Below are positions 49,121 through 58,384 of a stretch of DNA of 64,000 bases, piece after piece. Below the pieces are notes generated by a model. The model searched no databases. It was not told the DNA's origin and saw nothing but the letters and a program-made list of their open reading frames with translations. The stretch comes from Hymenobacter sublimis (GTDB lineage Bacteria > Bacteroidota > Bacteroidia > Cytophagales > Hymenobacteraceae), in the NCBI RefSeq assembly GCF_023101345.1, contig NZ_CP095848.1:3560001-3624000 (forward strand), in the 5' to 3' direction. The position numbers were made by a program, and so were the translations under genes. The first letter of the stretch is position 1; the number at the start of each line of letters is the position of its first letter.

Positions 49121-51445
49121 GTGTCCGCTTCGCTTCGCATCCTGCTCATTACCCCGCCGCTCACCCAGCTCAACACGCCCTACCCGGCTACGGCCTACCT
49201 CAAGGGTTTTCTGGGCGGGCGCGGCTACCAGGTAACCCAGGCCGACCTGGGGCTAGAGCTAGTGCTGAAGCTGTTCTCGAAAGAAGGCTTGGGCCGGGTA
49301 TTCGCCGAAATTGAGGCCGGCGCTTACTCGCTTACTGACAACGCCCGTCGCATGCTGCGCCTCAAGCAGAGCTACCTGAGCACCATCGGGCCGGTCATTC
49401 GGTTTCTGCAAAACAAGGACAACACGCTGGCCCCGCGCATTTGCCACTCGCGGTTCTTACCCGAAGCCAGCCGCTTCGACAATATTGCCGACCTGGAAAC
49501 AGCTTTCGGTACCATGGGCCTCACCGACCAGGCCCGCCACCTAGCCACCCTCTACCTAGAAGACCTCGGCGACCTAATCAAGGAGACGGTGGGGCCCCAG
49601 TTTGGCTTTTCGCGCTACGCCGAAAAGCTGGCCATGTCGGCTACCTCCTTCGACGGATTGCACGAGGCCCTGCAAGCGGCTCCCAACCTGCTCGACCAGA
49701 TGCTAGTGGAGCTGCTGGATGAGTTAGTAGCGCGGGTACAGCCCAATGTGGTGGGTTTTACGGTGCCGTTTCCGGGCAACTTGTACGGGGCCCTACGCTT
49801 GGCGGGTCGTGTTAAGCAGATCAGTCCGGCTACTAAAACGCTGATGGGCGGCGGCTACCCCAACACCGAGCTACGCAACCTACGCGAGCCGCGCTTCTTC
49901 GACTACATCGACTTCCTGACCCTGGACGACGGCGAAGGGCCCTGGCTGCGGCTACTGGAATGGCTGGGTAAGGGCAATAGGGCTGCTGAGTTCGTGGAGC
50001 ATCAGGCAGAAGCTGAGGTGGAATACCTCGCCACGGGAGTAGGTAGTGGCAGTAGCGCGGCCGCGGTTGAGATGGTGCACTCCGTGCTGCAAGGCGCGGT
50101 GGAAGCACGAAATTTACCGTTTCAGCGCACTTTTCTGCGGAATGCGACGGGCGAAGTGGAATACATCAATCAGCCATTTCCGGATGTACCCCACCCTGAG
50201 GTAGGCACGCCCGACTATTCCGATTTACCACTCACGGAGTATCTCTCCGTAATCGAGGTGCTCAATCCCATGCACCGGCTCTGGAGCGACGGACGCTGGA
50301 ACAAGCTGACGGTGGCTCACGGCTGCTACTGGAAGCGCTGCTCTTTCTGCGACGTAACCTTGGACTACATCTCGCGCTACGAAACCGCCCCGAGCGCCCT
50401 ACTCGTGGACCGAATCGAGCAGATCATTGCCCAGACTGGCCAAACCGGCTTCCATTTTGTGGACGAGGCGGCCCCGCCCCTGGCCCTGCGCGACTTGGCC
50501 ATTGAGCTACTCAAGCGGCGCGTAAGCATTACGTGGTGGGGCAACATTCGCTTCGAAAAGACCTTTACCCCCGACCTGTGTCGCCTCCTGGCCGCCAGCG
50601 GCTGCATTGCCGTAAGCGGGGGCCTGGAAGTAGCGTCGGACCGGCTGCTAGCCCTCATGGAAAAAGGCGTGACCATTGCCCAAGTTGCTCGGGTTACAGA
50701 TGGCTTTACCCAGGCCGGCATCATGGTGCATGCCTACCTCATGTACGGCTTCCCTACCCAGACAGCCCAAGAAACGGTTGACTCCCTAGAAGTAGTGCGG
50801 CAGCTGTTTCAGGCAGGCATCGTGCAGAGTGGCTACTGGCACCGCTTTTCCATGACGGCTCACTCGCCCGTGGGTAAAAACCCGGCGAAGTATAAGGTAG
50901 CAGCTATTGGGCCGGAGCAAGGTGCCTTTGCCTGGAACGACCTGTGGCACGAAGACCCCACCGGCACCGACCACGAGGCCTTCGGGCCGGGCCTGGCCAA
51001 GGCCTTGTACAACTACCTGCACGGGGTAGCCCTGACCGAGCCGCTTAGCTTCTGGTTTGACTTCCGGACGCCGAAGCCCACCGTGCCGCGCCACCTGATT
51101 CAGCAGGCCCTGCAGGAGCCCGCCAAACCCGACGACGCCCGGCCCAACAACCGCCTATTTTGGCTAGGCAATGCGCCGGAGCTGCGGTATGAGCCGGCCA
51201 AAAAAGGACAGCGGGCCATTCTAACTTTCTACGAGCAGGCCGAGGATTTTGAGGTGACCGTACCGGCAGTTCTGGGCCCTTGGTTACTCGAGCTGCTCAC
51301 TACCCTGGCTACCGACTACGATACCAAGATTCTACTGAAAGACGCGGCTACCTCCTACCCCACCGCAACCAGCCAACCTTGGGAGCAGTTTCTGTTGTCA
51401 CCGGGCTGGCAGCTGCTGCGCGAAAAGGGGTTATTGGTACTGTAA
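49121..51445 (+). CDS. Cobalamin-binding-type radical SAM protein with CX4CX2C motif
   Basis: A 774-residue cytoplasmic protein starting at GTG 49121. The N-terminal part (ILLITPPLTQLNTPYPATAYL) and a Rossmann-like segment near 205-250 (VVGFTVPFPGN, TLMGGGYPNTEL, TLDDGEGP) resemble the B12-binding half of class B radical SAM proteins. The cluster motif is Cys402, Cys407, Cys410: HGCYWKRCSFCDV, i.e. CX4CX2C rather than the usual CX3CX2C. Downstream WWGNIRF and SGGLEVASDRLLALMEKG are typical of the radical SAM barrel. The substrate is unknown. It stands alone. Confidence 0.8.
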   Translation: MSASLRILLITPPLTQLNTPYPATAYLKGFLGGRGYQVTQADLGLELVLKLFSKEGLGRVFAEIEAGAYSLTDNARRMLRLKQSYLSTIGPVIRFLQNKDNTLAPRICHSRFLPEASRFDNIADLETAFGTMGLTDQARHLATLYLEDLGDLIKETVGPQFGFSRYAEKLAMSATSFDGLHEALQAAPNLLDQMLVELLDELVARVQPNVVGFTVPFPGNLYGALRLAGRVKQISPATKTLMGGGYPNTELRNLREPRFFDYIDFLTLDDGEGPWLRLLEWLGKGNRAAEFVEHQAEAEVEYLATGVGSGSSAAAVEMVHSVLQGAVEARNLPFQRTFLRNATGEVEYINQPFPDVPHPEVGTPDYSDLPLTEYLSVIEVLNPMHRLWSDGRWNKLTVAHGCYWKRCSFCDVTLDYISRYETAPSALLVDRIEQIIAQTGQTGFHFVDEAAPPLALRDLAIELLKRRVSITWWGNIRFEKTFTPDLCRLLAASGCIAVSGGLEVASDRLLALMEKGVTIAQVARVTDGFTQAGIMVHAYLMYGFPTQTAQETVDSLEVVRQLFQAGIVQSGYWHRFSMTAHSPVGKNPAKYKVAAIGPEQGAFAWNDLWHEDPTGTDHEAFGPGLAKALYNYLHGVALTEPLSFWFDFRTPKPTVPRHLIQQALQEPAKPDDARPNNRLFWLGNAPELRYEPAKKGQRAILTFYEQAEDFEVTVPAVLGPWLLELLTTLATDYDTKILLKDAATSYPTATSQPWEQFLLSPGWQLLREKGLLVL

Positions 51446-51605
51446 TACGGTGCCTCCAAGCTCGCCGGCGGCAACTAAGCGAGCAGCCTTTTGCAGGCCT
51501 TAATTGAGGCTTAGCCGTGCTTATTCTTACCTAGCGCAGCCTAACTACCGCATAAGTAGAGTCATTTCGTTCGACACCGAGCCCCGAGGATTCTACTTGT
51601 CAAAA

Positions 51606-52709
51606 CTACTTCGTGACTTCACGCAGCCATTCAGTGAGGCCTTCCCAGTAACCGGCCGCTGGCTTGGGCCACTGCCACTGACCATCGGCGCTTAAGCGGC
51701 CGGGCTGAACAAAGTCGGCGGCGGCTTGCGGATACGTGCGAATCTGCGTCCCGCGACGATTTTCAAGTACGAGGCGCAAGCGTCGGGCACTTTCGCGCAC
51801 GTTCACGCTTGTATCGAGGCCGGCGTACAGCGCCAGCACCGGAATGCGCTGCTGGCTGAGCGGTTGGTAGTGGCTGGCTTCGTCACGGGTAGCGGCCGCC
51901 ACCGATTCCAAGACAACAAAAGCAGCGGCCGGCCGGGCGCGGGCGGCGGCCCCGGCTACCTGCGGCCCCACGGAGCCGCGGCCCCAGCACCCTACCCGCC
52001 CGGAATCAACCGCAGCCTGGTGGCGCAACGTGCTTAAAGCCGCCGCCGTGGCATAATACGCGCTGGAGTCTGCGGCATCAGTCGGGGCCGGAGCGGTTAC
52101 GACCAGGGTAACGAAGCCGCGGCGGGCCAGGTAAGCTGCTCGGGTTTGGGCAGCGGCCTGCGTGCGGGGTACGGCCAGCAGTGCTACGGCAGGATGTAGC
52201 CGCAGGGTATCGTCGGGGAGGAGGAGGCGCGCAGCCTGGGCGCGGCCGGCGTAATGAACAGTCAGGCCCTGCTCCCGGAAGCCCCGCGGGGCCGCCTCGC
52301 CCCGGCGCACCCAGACAAAATCAGCCCGCACACTGTCTATAGTCAACAAACCGCGCAGAAAGTCGCCTTCTCGCACGGCCTGAATACTTATGCCGCCTGC
52401 TTGCCCGGCTTGTTGCTCCAGCCGCAACTGCGGCTCCTGGTACGCCAGACGGCCAGCTTCAAACTCCAGCCCCGGCAGCTGCGGAAAGCTTACATCGGCC
52501 TGGAGCTTACCCGGAGCAACTTCGCGCAAATCTAGGCTTACCCGCAACTCGCTGCCCTGGTAGCTAACCGGACCCTCGTAGTGGCCACTGGGCAGCGACA
52601 CTTGGGCTTGTTCGTTTCCGCCCGCATCACTGGAACACGCGGCCAGCAGCAGCGGAAGGCTCCACACCACACCAGAGGCAAGAGAACAAACAGGCCGTAG
52701 TAGTTTCAA
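51606..52709 (-). CDS. Alpha/beta-hydrolase-like lipoprotein, catalytic residues partly lost
   Basis: A 367-residue protein. The TTG at 52709 gives a compact lipoprotein signal (MKLLRPVCSLASGVVWSLPL...AAC); a near -7 box upstream supports it, whereas the frame is open to 52802. The C-terminal half resembles dienelactone hydrolase/acyl-CoA thioesterase-type alpha/beta hydrolases: VGCWGRGSVGPQVAG in place of the nucleophile elbow and LALYAGLDTSV for the acid strand. The elbow lacks GxSxG, and the histidine expected after TYPQAAADF is absent, so it may be non-catalytic or use other residues. Confidence 0.65.
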   Translation of the reverse strand: MKLLRPVCSLASGVVWSLPLLLAACSSDAGGNEQAQVSLPSGHYEGPVSYQGSELRVSLDLREVAPGKLQADVSFPQLPGLEFEAGRLAYQEPQLRLEQQAGQAGGISIQAVREGDFLRGLLTIDSVRADFVWVRRGEAAPRGFREQGLTVHYAGRAQAARLLLPDDTLRLHPAVALLAVPRTQAAAQTRAAYLARRGFVTLVVTAPAPTDAADSSAYYATAAALSTLRHQAAVDSGRVGCWGRGSVGPQVAGAAARARPAAAFVVLESVAAATRDEASHYQPLSQQRIPVLALYAGLDTSVNVRESARRLRLVLENRRGTQIRTYPQAAADFVQPGRLSADGQWQWPKPAAGYWEGLTEWLREVTK

Positions 52710-52736
52710 CGGAAGCAGGCTAGGTAGACGACAAGC

Positions 52737-52744
52737 TAAAGGTA
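52737..52744 (-). promoter_or_regulatory. Near-consensus -7 box for the hydrolase-like gene
   Basis: TACCTTTA on the minus strand (52744-52737) matches seven of eight consensus positions. It lies 28 bases upstream of the TTG start at 52709 and downstream of the first possible start at 52802, favouring the shorter protein. Confidence 0.45.
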
Positions 52745-52821
52745 CGCGGACATGGCTAGAAGATAGGCGGGACAACTCTTCTCTACCTTGAACCCCACGC
52801 AAGAGCGAATACAGGCACTGT

Positions 52822-53361
52822 TTACTGTAATCCTTTACGCAGAATCAGGTCGGTCTGCTCGTCAGAGCCTACCGTAAACAGGTGAGTGCCAATCTGTCGG
52901 AATCCGAAGCGGCGGTAGAACTCCAGGGCCCGGGTATTTTTCTCCCAAACCCCCAGCACAACGGCCCGGCTTCCTTGCTGACGAGCCTCCTCAATAGCGC
53001 GGCGCATAAGGGCCGCGCCCAGCCCCGTACCAATCCAATCCTCGCTCACGTACAACCGCTCAACTTCCAGCCGGTCTTCGGGTGTTTTCTCAGGGTCGAG
53101 GCCCAGGGTTGAGTGAAGCTTCAGCTTCGCGTAGCCTACGACTTCCTGCACCAGCTGAGCCAACAGAAAAACGGTATCAGGGTCCTGTAGCTCACGTAAT
53201 TGCTGCTCCGGGCCGAAGGTAGCGGCCTCGTAAGCTGCCATATCCTCGGGGGTATTGTGGGCCACGTACGTTTCATGAAACAGGCGCTGGCCTAGCTCAG
53301 CTAATTGGGCAGCCGTAGCCGCATTGCGCTTAGCTACCAGAATACGGAGCGGAGAGGTCAT
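52822..53361 (-). CDS. GNAT family N-acetyltransferase
   Basis: A 179-residue enzyme. The acetyl-CoA site is LEVERLYVSEDWIGTGLGAALMRRAIEEA (motif A with G-T-G-L-G-A), followed by VLGVWEKNTRALEFYRRFGFRQIGTHLF, motif B with the Tyr typical of GNATs. The N-terminus ends with family-like FHETYVAHNTPEDM. The acceptor substrate is unknown. It has its own promoter (TACCTTTG) 30 bases upstream. Confidence 0.9.
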   Translation of the reverse strand: MTSPLRILVAKRNAATAAQLAELGQRLFHETYVAHNTPEDMAAYEAATFGPEQQLRELQDPDTVFLLAQLVQEVVGYAKLKLHSTLGLDPEKTPEDRLEVERLYVSEDWIGTGLGAALMRRAIEEARQQGSRAVVLGVWEKNTRALEFYRRFGFRQIGTHLFTVGSDEQTDLILRKGLQ

Positions 53362-53390
53362 AACAGGGAAACCAGGTCAAAGAAGAGCGG

Positions 53391-53398
53391 CAAAGGTA
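53391..53398 (-). promoter_or_regulatory. -7 box of the GNAT gene
   Basis: TACCTTTG on the minus strand (53398-53391), a perfect match 30 bases from the ATG at 53361. No clear -33 element. Confidence 0.55.
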
Positions 53399-53404
53399 AG
53401 GCTC

Positions 53405-53647
53405 CTAATCCACGGTATCGTTGCCGCGCCGTTCGCGCCAGCCGTAGCGCAGCATCATTACAGCCGCTACCAGCATCGTCAGGCTTATCACAATCCGACC
53501 TGAACTCAGGACATCCGGGCCCAGCCGCTCATATTCGTAGTAGACCACCCCGAGCTGTAGGCCAACACCAAGTAGCAGCAAAAAGCCAGCAATCAAGAAC
53601 AGCCAGCCAACTAGGCGGCGGGTAGTAGGCGGAAGAGGCCAGGACAT
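53405..53647 (-). CDS. Small membrane protein of unknown function
   Basis: An 80-residue protein starting at ATG 53647, with two hydrophobic helices (about residues 12-37 and 50-67) joined by a polar loop (YYEYERLGPDVLSSGR) and a basic, polar C-terminus. No family is recognised. It ends seven bases before the -7 box of the downstream GNAT gene. Confidence 0.55.
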   Translation of the reverse strand: MSWPLPPTTRRLVGWLFLIAGFLLLLGVGLQLGVVYYEYERLGPDVLSSGRIVISLTMLVAAVMMLRYGWRERRGNDTVD

Positions 53648-53731
53648 AAGCAAGCAGCAGTTGAATCCGGCGCCTGGGCGCCGCTAATGAAAACAATACC
53701 AAATGGAGGGAGCTGAAGGATACGCAGGCAG

Positions 53732-53761
53732 TTGGAATTTGATTTTCCCCGCGTACTTTTG
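53732..53761 (+). promoter_or_regulatory. Promoter of tRNA-Gly(CCC)
   Basis: TTG (53732-53734), 19 bp, TACTTTTG (53754-53761): a complete Bacteroidota promoter placing the start about five bases before the mature tRNA. Confidence 0.8.
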
Positions 53762-53770
53762 CTTTACCAC

Positions 53771-53843
53771 GCGGGAGTAGCTCAGTTGGTAGAGCATCAG
53801 CTTCCCAAGCTGAGGGTCGCGAGTTCGAGCCTCGTTTCCCGCT
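53771..53843 (+). tRNA. tRNA-Gly (anticodon CCC)
   Basis: A cloverleaf with acceptor GCGGGAG/TTCCCGC, anticodon stem TCAGC/GCTGA around TTCCCAA (anticodon CCC), and T-loop TTCGAGC. CCA is not encoded. It is monocistronic with its own promoter and terminator, and marks the left border of an accessory region with different base composition. Confidence 0.95.
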
Positions 53844-53854
53844 CATTCAGAATC

Positions 53855-53887
53855 AGCCACTTGTCTTTCAAGGCAAGTGGCTTTTTT
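53855..53887 (+). terminator. Terminator of tRNA-Gly(CCC)
   Basis: A perfect AGCCACTTG/CAAGTGGCT stem (53855-53863 with 53874-53882) with a 10-nt loop, followed by a T run. Confidence 0.9.
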
Positions 53888-54010
53888 GTTGACGGTTTAA
53901 ACGTTGGTTTAAACAGGTCGATAGCTACCTACGTCCTGCTTAGCTTTACAACTGACAAGCTCGGGCTTTAACACAGCGCCGGACTAAAATTCCTTTAAGC
54001 TTAACTTCGA

Positions 54011-54571
54011 ATGCTTGGCCTCATAACTCGCACTATCCTTACTATCCTGTTCTCATTAGGCCTTTACCTATCCACGTTGGCTCAGGGCTCAATTACTAAG
54101 CTAGATGAAAAGAACGGTTTCAAAGACGCAAAGCTCGAAAGCGATGTCAGTTCATTCAGCCACTTAATTGACGAAGACTGCGGGAGTTCTGAAGCAGGTG
54201 TTAAATGCTATACCCGTACTACTGATGTATTAAAAGTCGGAACTGCTTCACTAGACAAGATTCAGTATACTTTCTACAAAAACGCTTTAGCAGTCATTAT
54301 TGTAACTGTCAAGGGGCGCGAGAATATCATCAGCTTCTCAGAGACCCTACAAGCTGCCTATGGGGCTGGAAAGCGTCCCTATGAAGGAGTAAATGAAGTT
54401 GAGTGGAATGGAGAGCGGGTGAAAATGAGTGGAGAAGTTAAAAAGGAAGAAGGTTCTAAAGAGCTAGTGCTAACACTGACTATTATAAGCAAGCCACAAA
54501 TTGCTCGTTCTAAAACGGATAGGGTTGAGAACCGAAAAGCGGCAATGCAGAAGGCAATTAGTGAGCTGTAA
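54011..54571 (+). CDS. Secreted protein of unknown function
   Basis: A 186-residue protein with a signal peptide (TILTILFSLGLYLSTLAQG). The mature part contains two cysteines (DEDCGSSEAGVKCY) that could form a disulphide, then alternating beta-like segments and a basic C-terminal helix. The DNA is visibly more AT-rich than the preceding 50 kb. No homologue is recognised. It converges on the HD/Hsp90-type gene with a shared terminator between them. Confidence 0.6.
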   Translation: MLGLITRTILTILFSLGLYLSTLAQGSITKLDEKNGFKDAKLESDVSSFSHLIDEDCGSSEAGVKCYTRTTDVLKVGTASLDKIQYTFYKNALAVIIVTVKGRENIISFSETLQAAYGAGKRPYEGVNEVEWNGERVKMSGEVKKEEGSKELVLTLTIISKPQIARSKTDRVENRKAAMQKAISEL

Positions 54572-54626
54572 TAATCCCGACTTTTTTTGGGTAGAGCATA
54601 GCAGAAACAAAAATTATCCTGAACCT

Positions 54627-54677
54627 AATAATCAAAAAGCGCCGCTTACTTTTAGTAAGCGGCGCTTTTTGATTATT
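54627..54677. terminator. Bidirectional terminator in the accessory region
   Basis: A perfect 24-bp inverted repeat (54627-54650 with 54654-54677) with a 3-nt loop and AAAAA/TTTTT inside the arms. It separates two convergent genes. Confidence 0.92.
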
Positions 54678-54684
54678 ATTCTAC

Positions 54685-57600
54685 CTAAACATATTGGTAT
54701 TCACTTTTATCCCTTTTCCACGAAGCAGGACTAAAGGTTTTCCAATTATTATCAACAAGCACTTGAGTAAAAGCATCTTTATCTATTTTCTTCCAAAATA
54801 CTTCAGGAGTAATAGATGTGCTATTTTGGGCAAAATAATGATCAAAAAGTTGTTTTGCCCACTTCTCTAAATTACTCTTTGAAACATCTCCACTATGCAG
54901 AAACCGACCAACGACGTCTACTAGCAATGACATAATCGCATCGTCTTCATCGTTGACTCCTAAATTTAATTTATTATATACACTCAGTACAAAGTCATGT
55001 ACAGGTGACCCTGACAAGATCAATATATTTCCAAAAAACTCGACAAAAGTTTCATCATGTTTTCCATCAATCTCAACATCACCTATTTGCAAGTAGTAAT
55101 TACGTTTATCCAAATCATCATAATTCCTACGCTTTTTGGCTTTAGAATTTATAAGAATCCAATTGTCCTCCCCTTTAAAAGACCAGCACACATCTACTCT
55201 TCTTTCAACAGGAAATATCTTAACATGACTAATAGTTCTACCTTTCAAAGCATGCTCCGAAATGGAATCTATTCTCCTAAAGCTACACAACAAATTATCG
55301 ATATGTTTTATTTTTTCATCCTTTCCATTATATAAAGTTTTAACCAATGATGTCAAAGGTGGAGCAGATTTAATTTCTTTGATAAGCGATTCAGCTGATC
55401 TAAATAAATCGCAATCGATAATCCAAATATGATCAAGAGCCTTGACATCATTTATAGAAGCAATCTTCCGCTCAAAGCTCTGTTCTATCAACAAAATTTT
55501 AGCCTTTTCTAACTCATCAAACAATACTGATTTGTCGGCAGGTCTAGTGTTGTCTGAATCATTTGCTCTCACAATGGGTGCAAGAAGGATAGGTGCTTCA
55601 TTAAGCGCCCATGTTAAAGAGAAATCCGTTCCTTTTTGAATATTTATTATTTCATTTTCAACATGATTTAAATACAGCTGATAAATATTACGCAAAAACT
55701 CGTTCCTTTCTGAATTAGCTTCAATATTAGACCGAGCCACATTGGTTTTAGGCGCATGTTTTCCTGATGCATTTACTACGGATACCAAATTTTTTCCAAT
55801 GTAACCAGGGCTATCAAATTCTACTCTGACACCTTCAATACATGTACCAACCGGACTACTTAATTTTGAGTTTTGACGAGTCTGAGTCAAAAAGCTCCAT
55901 TCATTAAACTTGTCTGAATATGACAGACCAAAAGCTATATCAATGTCGTTGATTGTATCCTGTGCAACTTTGATATTTTTTCCATCAACTTCATAACCTA
56001 AATCCGTTAAATAACTTTCGATGGCATGAGCTGGCGATTGATAGCCAATAGTTATAGATTCTTCATTATCAATGGATAGATTCATTTCACAAGGAGGAAA
56101 CAATATCCATTTTTTTATATTTTTTTCAAGATCGTCCATTTTCACATCTTGACGCACCTCTAGCTGTATAAATGTACCATGACTATTTACCCATTGCTGT
56201 GATTCTTCTTGAGATATATGTTGCAACAGATACTTACCTCCAACATTTTTAATTGTCAATTTTTTTGCAGACACTTCATCACTATTACTAGAATTTGTAA
56301 CAATCACTATATTATCTGCTATCATAAAGCACGTAAGGATACCAATACCAAAACGACTTATAGGAGTGAAGCCGGGAAAATCTTTAGCGAATTCCTCAGA
56401 CTGATAACGAGATGACCCTACTTTCAGTAAGTGATTCTCTATTATCTCCTGAGTCATACCGGTACCGTTATCTAAAAATGACAATAATCTACTTTTGTTA
56501 TTCCATTTAATTTCAACTTTACCTTTATAGCTTTGATCATTTGCTTTATCTTGGATATATCCTTGCAATCTAATCGCATCGATTGAATTCTGTATCAATT
56601 CCCTAAGAACTACGGTTGAGTCATTATACAGTGTATGTCCAACGAGTAATTGCAGAATCTTGGATTGATCTAACTTAAACTCAAAAAGCTTTCTTTCGAA
56701 TCCTTCTGTCTCTATTCCAGAATCATCAATATCATTCCACGGAAATATATAATCGTGAGTACCTTGTTGTTTCGATGCTTTTTTCACCCAATCATATGAT
56801 TTTTTCAACTCATGATTGGCATATCCGATATAAGATATGAGTCCAAAGAAGCCTTTTGCTCCATCTTCTCCCTGAAAATAAGCTGTAACTTCAATAGTAT
56901 GACTTGGTAGCGAGGGATCAATATCACCTTCCTTGTTAACTTGCAGTTTGGGAGCTACTGCACTAACAGCCCTTTGTTTACTCCACTCCACCTGACTTTT
57001 GGGATCGCTTGGGTTGATTAACCTTAACTCCGTTGAAGGAGTTCTATCAGAGGTTATATGTAAAAGGTCTGCTGTTCTTAATATTATAGCACAGTAATGT
57101 AAATTAACTTTTTCCTGAGGGTTGTTTCCATATCTATATGAGGTTTTATATTTAGAAAAATCATTGAGATCATCCAAATGATGACTTTCACATATTATAC
57201 CTAAATCTTTTTTAAATTTTTGATCAAGGTTGCTCAACATAGACCCTATCTCTTCAATAGCACCGCTTGAACATCCCAAAAGATTACTTGGGTTACCTGC
57301 TATCCATGCTTTCACTCTCTCAGCATGTTTATGCCTTACAAACTCTTGATACAAAAACTTTTCTTTTTCATCTTTCTCCATTTTATTAATCTTACTAACC
57401 AGCTCAAGATTAGAACTCGTTAGCAGAGCTTCTTTAAATGAAGGAAAATTAGATTTATTTCTATTGTCGTATTCTTCTTTAGTCACAATCATACCTAAGT
57501 CATGAAAGTATATCGACAATACTATCATTAACCATTCTCCATCAGTCATTTTATCAGCAGTCTCCTTGGGTATTATCCAATCAAGACTTTCCAAAACACT

Positions 57601-57774
57601 GTTTATATGACTAATATCGTGTTTAGTATACTCATTGAATATACTCTCTCTTCCTATAAGAGACAATATTTGAGTAACCTTACTTTTAATATGATTCAAA
57701 TCAATCCCCTGAAAAGCAGGAAGATTAATAGCCTCTTTAGCCTTTAACTCGGCTTTTGTCATTATTGAAATCAT
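54685..57774 (-). CDS. HD-domain/Hsp90-type ATPase fusion protein, putative defence protein
   Basis: A 1029-residue protein from ATG 57774 (alternatives: ATG 57762, TTG 57840). Residues ~25-240 look like an HD-type metal phosphohydrolase: KHDISH (His52, Asp53), YFHDLGM (His91, Asp92), RHKHAERV, ESHHLDD (His198, His199) and RTADLLH (Asp236). Residues ~370-560 carry GHKL/Hsp90 ATPase motifs: ELIQNSIDA (Glu392, Asn396, Asp399), LDNGTGM (Asp435), SRFGIG and HGTF. The remaining ~470 residues are unassigned. The gene is very AT-rich compared with the core genome, which suggests transfer. An HNH endonuclease gene lies upstream on the same strand. The role is inferred, not known. Confidence 0.75.
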   Translation of the reverse strand: MISIMTKAELKAKEAINLPAFQGIDLNHIKSKVTQILSLIGRESIFNEYTKHDISHINSVLESLDWIIPKETADKMTDGEWLMIVLSIYFHDLGMIVTKEEYDNRNKSNFPSFKEALLTSSNLELVSKINKMEKDEKEKFLYQEFVRHKHAERVKAWIAGNPSNLLGCSSGAIEEIGSMLSNLDQKFKKDLGIICESHHLDDLNDFSKYKTSYRYGNNPQEKVNLHYCAIILRTADLLHITSDRTPSTELRLINPSDPKSQVEWSKQRAVSAVAPKLQVNKEGDIDPSLPSHTIEVTAYFQGEDGAKGFFGLISYIGYANHELKKSYDWVKKASKQQGTHDYIFPWNDIDDSGIETEGFERKLFEFKLDQSKILQLLVGHTLYNDSTVVLRELIQNSIDAIRLQGYIQDKANDQSYKGKVEIKWNNKSRLLSFLDNGTGMTQEIIENHLLKVGSSRYQSEEFAKDFPGFTPISRFGIGILTCFMIADNIVIVTNSSNSDEVSAKKLTIKNVGGKYLLQHISQEESQQWVNSHGTFIQLEVRQDVKMDDLEKNIKKWILFPPCEMNLSIDNEESITIGYQSPAHAIESYLTDLGYEVDGKNIKVAQDTINDIDIAFGLSYSDKFNEWSFLTQTRQNSKLSSPVGTCIEGVRVEFDSPGYIGKNLVSVVNASGKHAPKTNVARSNIEANSERNEFLRNIYQLYLNHVENEIINIQKGTDFSLTWALNEAPILLAPIVRANDSDNTRPADKSVLFDELEKAKILLIEQSFERKIASINDVKALDHIWIIDCDLFRSAESLIKEIKSAPPLTSLVKTLYNGKDEKIKHIDNLLCSFRRIDSISEHALKGRTISHVKIFPVERRVDVCWSFKGEDNWILINSKAKKRRNYDDLDKRNYYLQIGDVEIDGKHDETFVEFFGNILILSGSPVHDFVLSVYNKLNLGVNDEDDAIMSLLVDVVGRFLHSGDVSKSNLEKWAKQLFDHYFAQNSTSITPEVFWKKIDKDAFTQVLVDNNWKTFSPASWKRDKSEYQYV

Positions 57775-58384
57775 GTTCACTTTTTGTTGATTAAGTGTTG
57801 TAAAATCAAAAAAATTTATGAGAAACTTATGGGTTAACAAGCCAATCAGATTTAGCTAATTCTATAAATACAGTTAAATATACACCTAAACTATAATGCA
57901 TTCACTAAATAAATATTCAATTAAAAACCTGACGAATATATTTTTTTACTAAATAAAACCTATGTCATTTATAAAATTTTGATCGCGATCACAATATTAC
58001 AAGCATTTTCTTACTGACACACAGAAAATTTTCTCATTATAATACTAACAAGAAACAAGGTTATATATGGTCAATACCTGCCATAATTTAATCATTTTAA
58101 ACTAATAAAACCAAAATAAAATCATTAACAACCAACTACATTTTATAAATTTTGAGATTTATTTCATAAATATAAATTAAATATTTAATTATTGCAATTA
58201 AAACTTCTTATTAATATAATCTGTTTAACTTATGAATAATACTCTATAAATCAGCATGTTATGAATTATTTTTTCGAGATGTATGCTATCATAATCTCGT
58301 ATGATGATCGTACGAATTCAGCCTGTTTAAACCCTTTTTACACTTATAGAATAAGGTTAAGCGAGTGACTCATAAACGGTCGTA
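57775..58384. other. Very AT-rich 610-base intergenic region with palindrome TGATCGCGATCA
   Basis: No coding frame of note. The sequence is roughly three-quarters A+T by eye, far from the rest of the window. At 57980-57991 it holds the perfect 12-bp palindrome TGATCGCGATCA, an isolated GC-containing site in otherwise AT-only surroundings, resembling an operator. It lies between the HNH gene and the HD/Hsp90 gene and should contain the promoter of the latter, but no TAnnTTTG was found. Confidence 0.6.
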
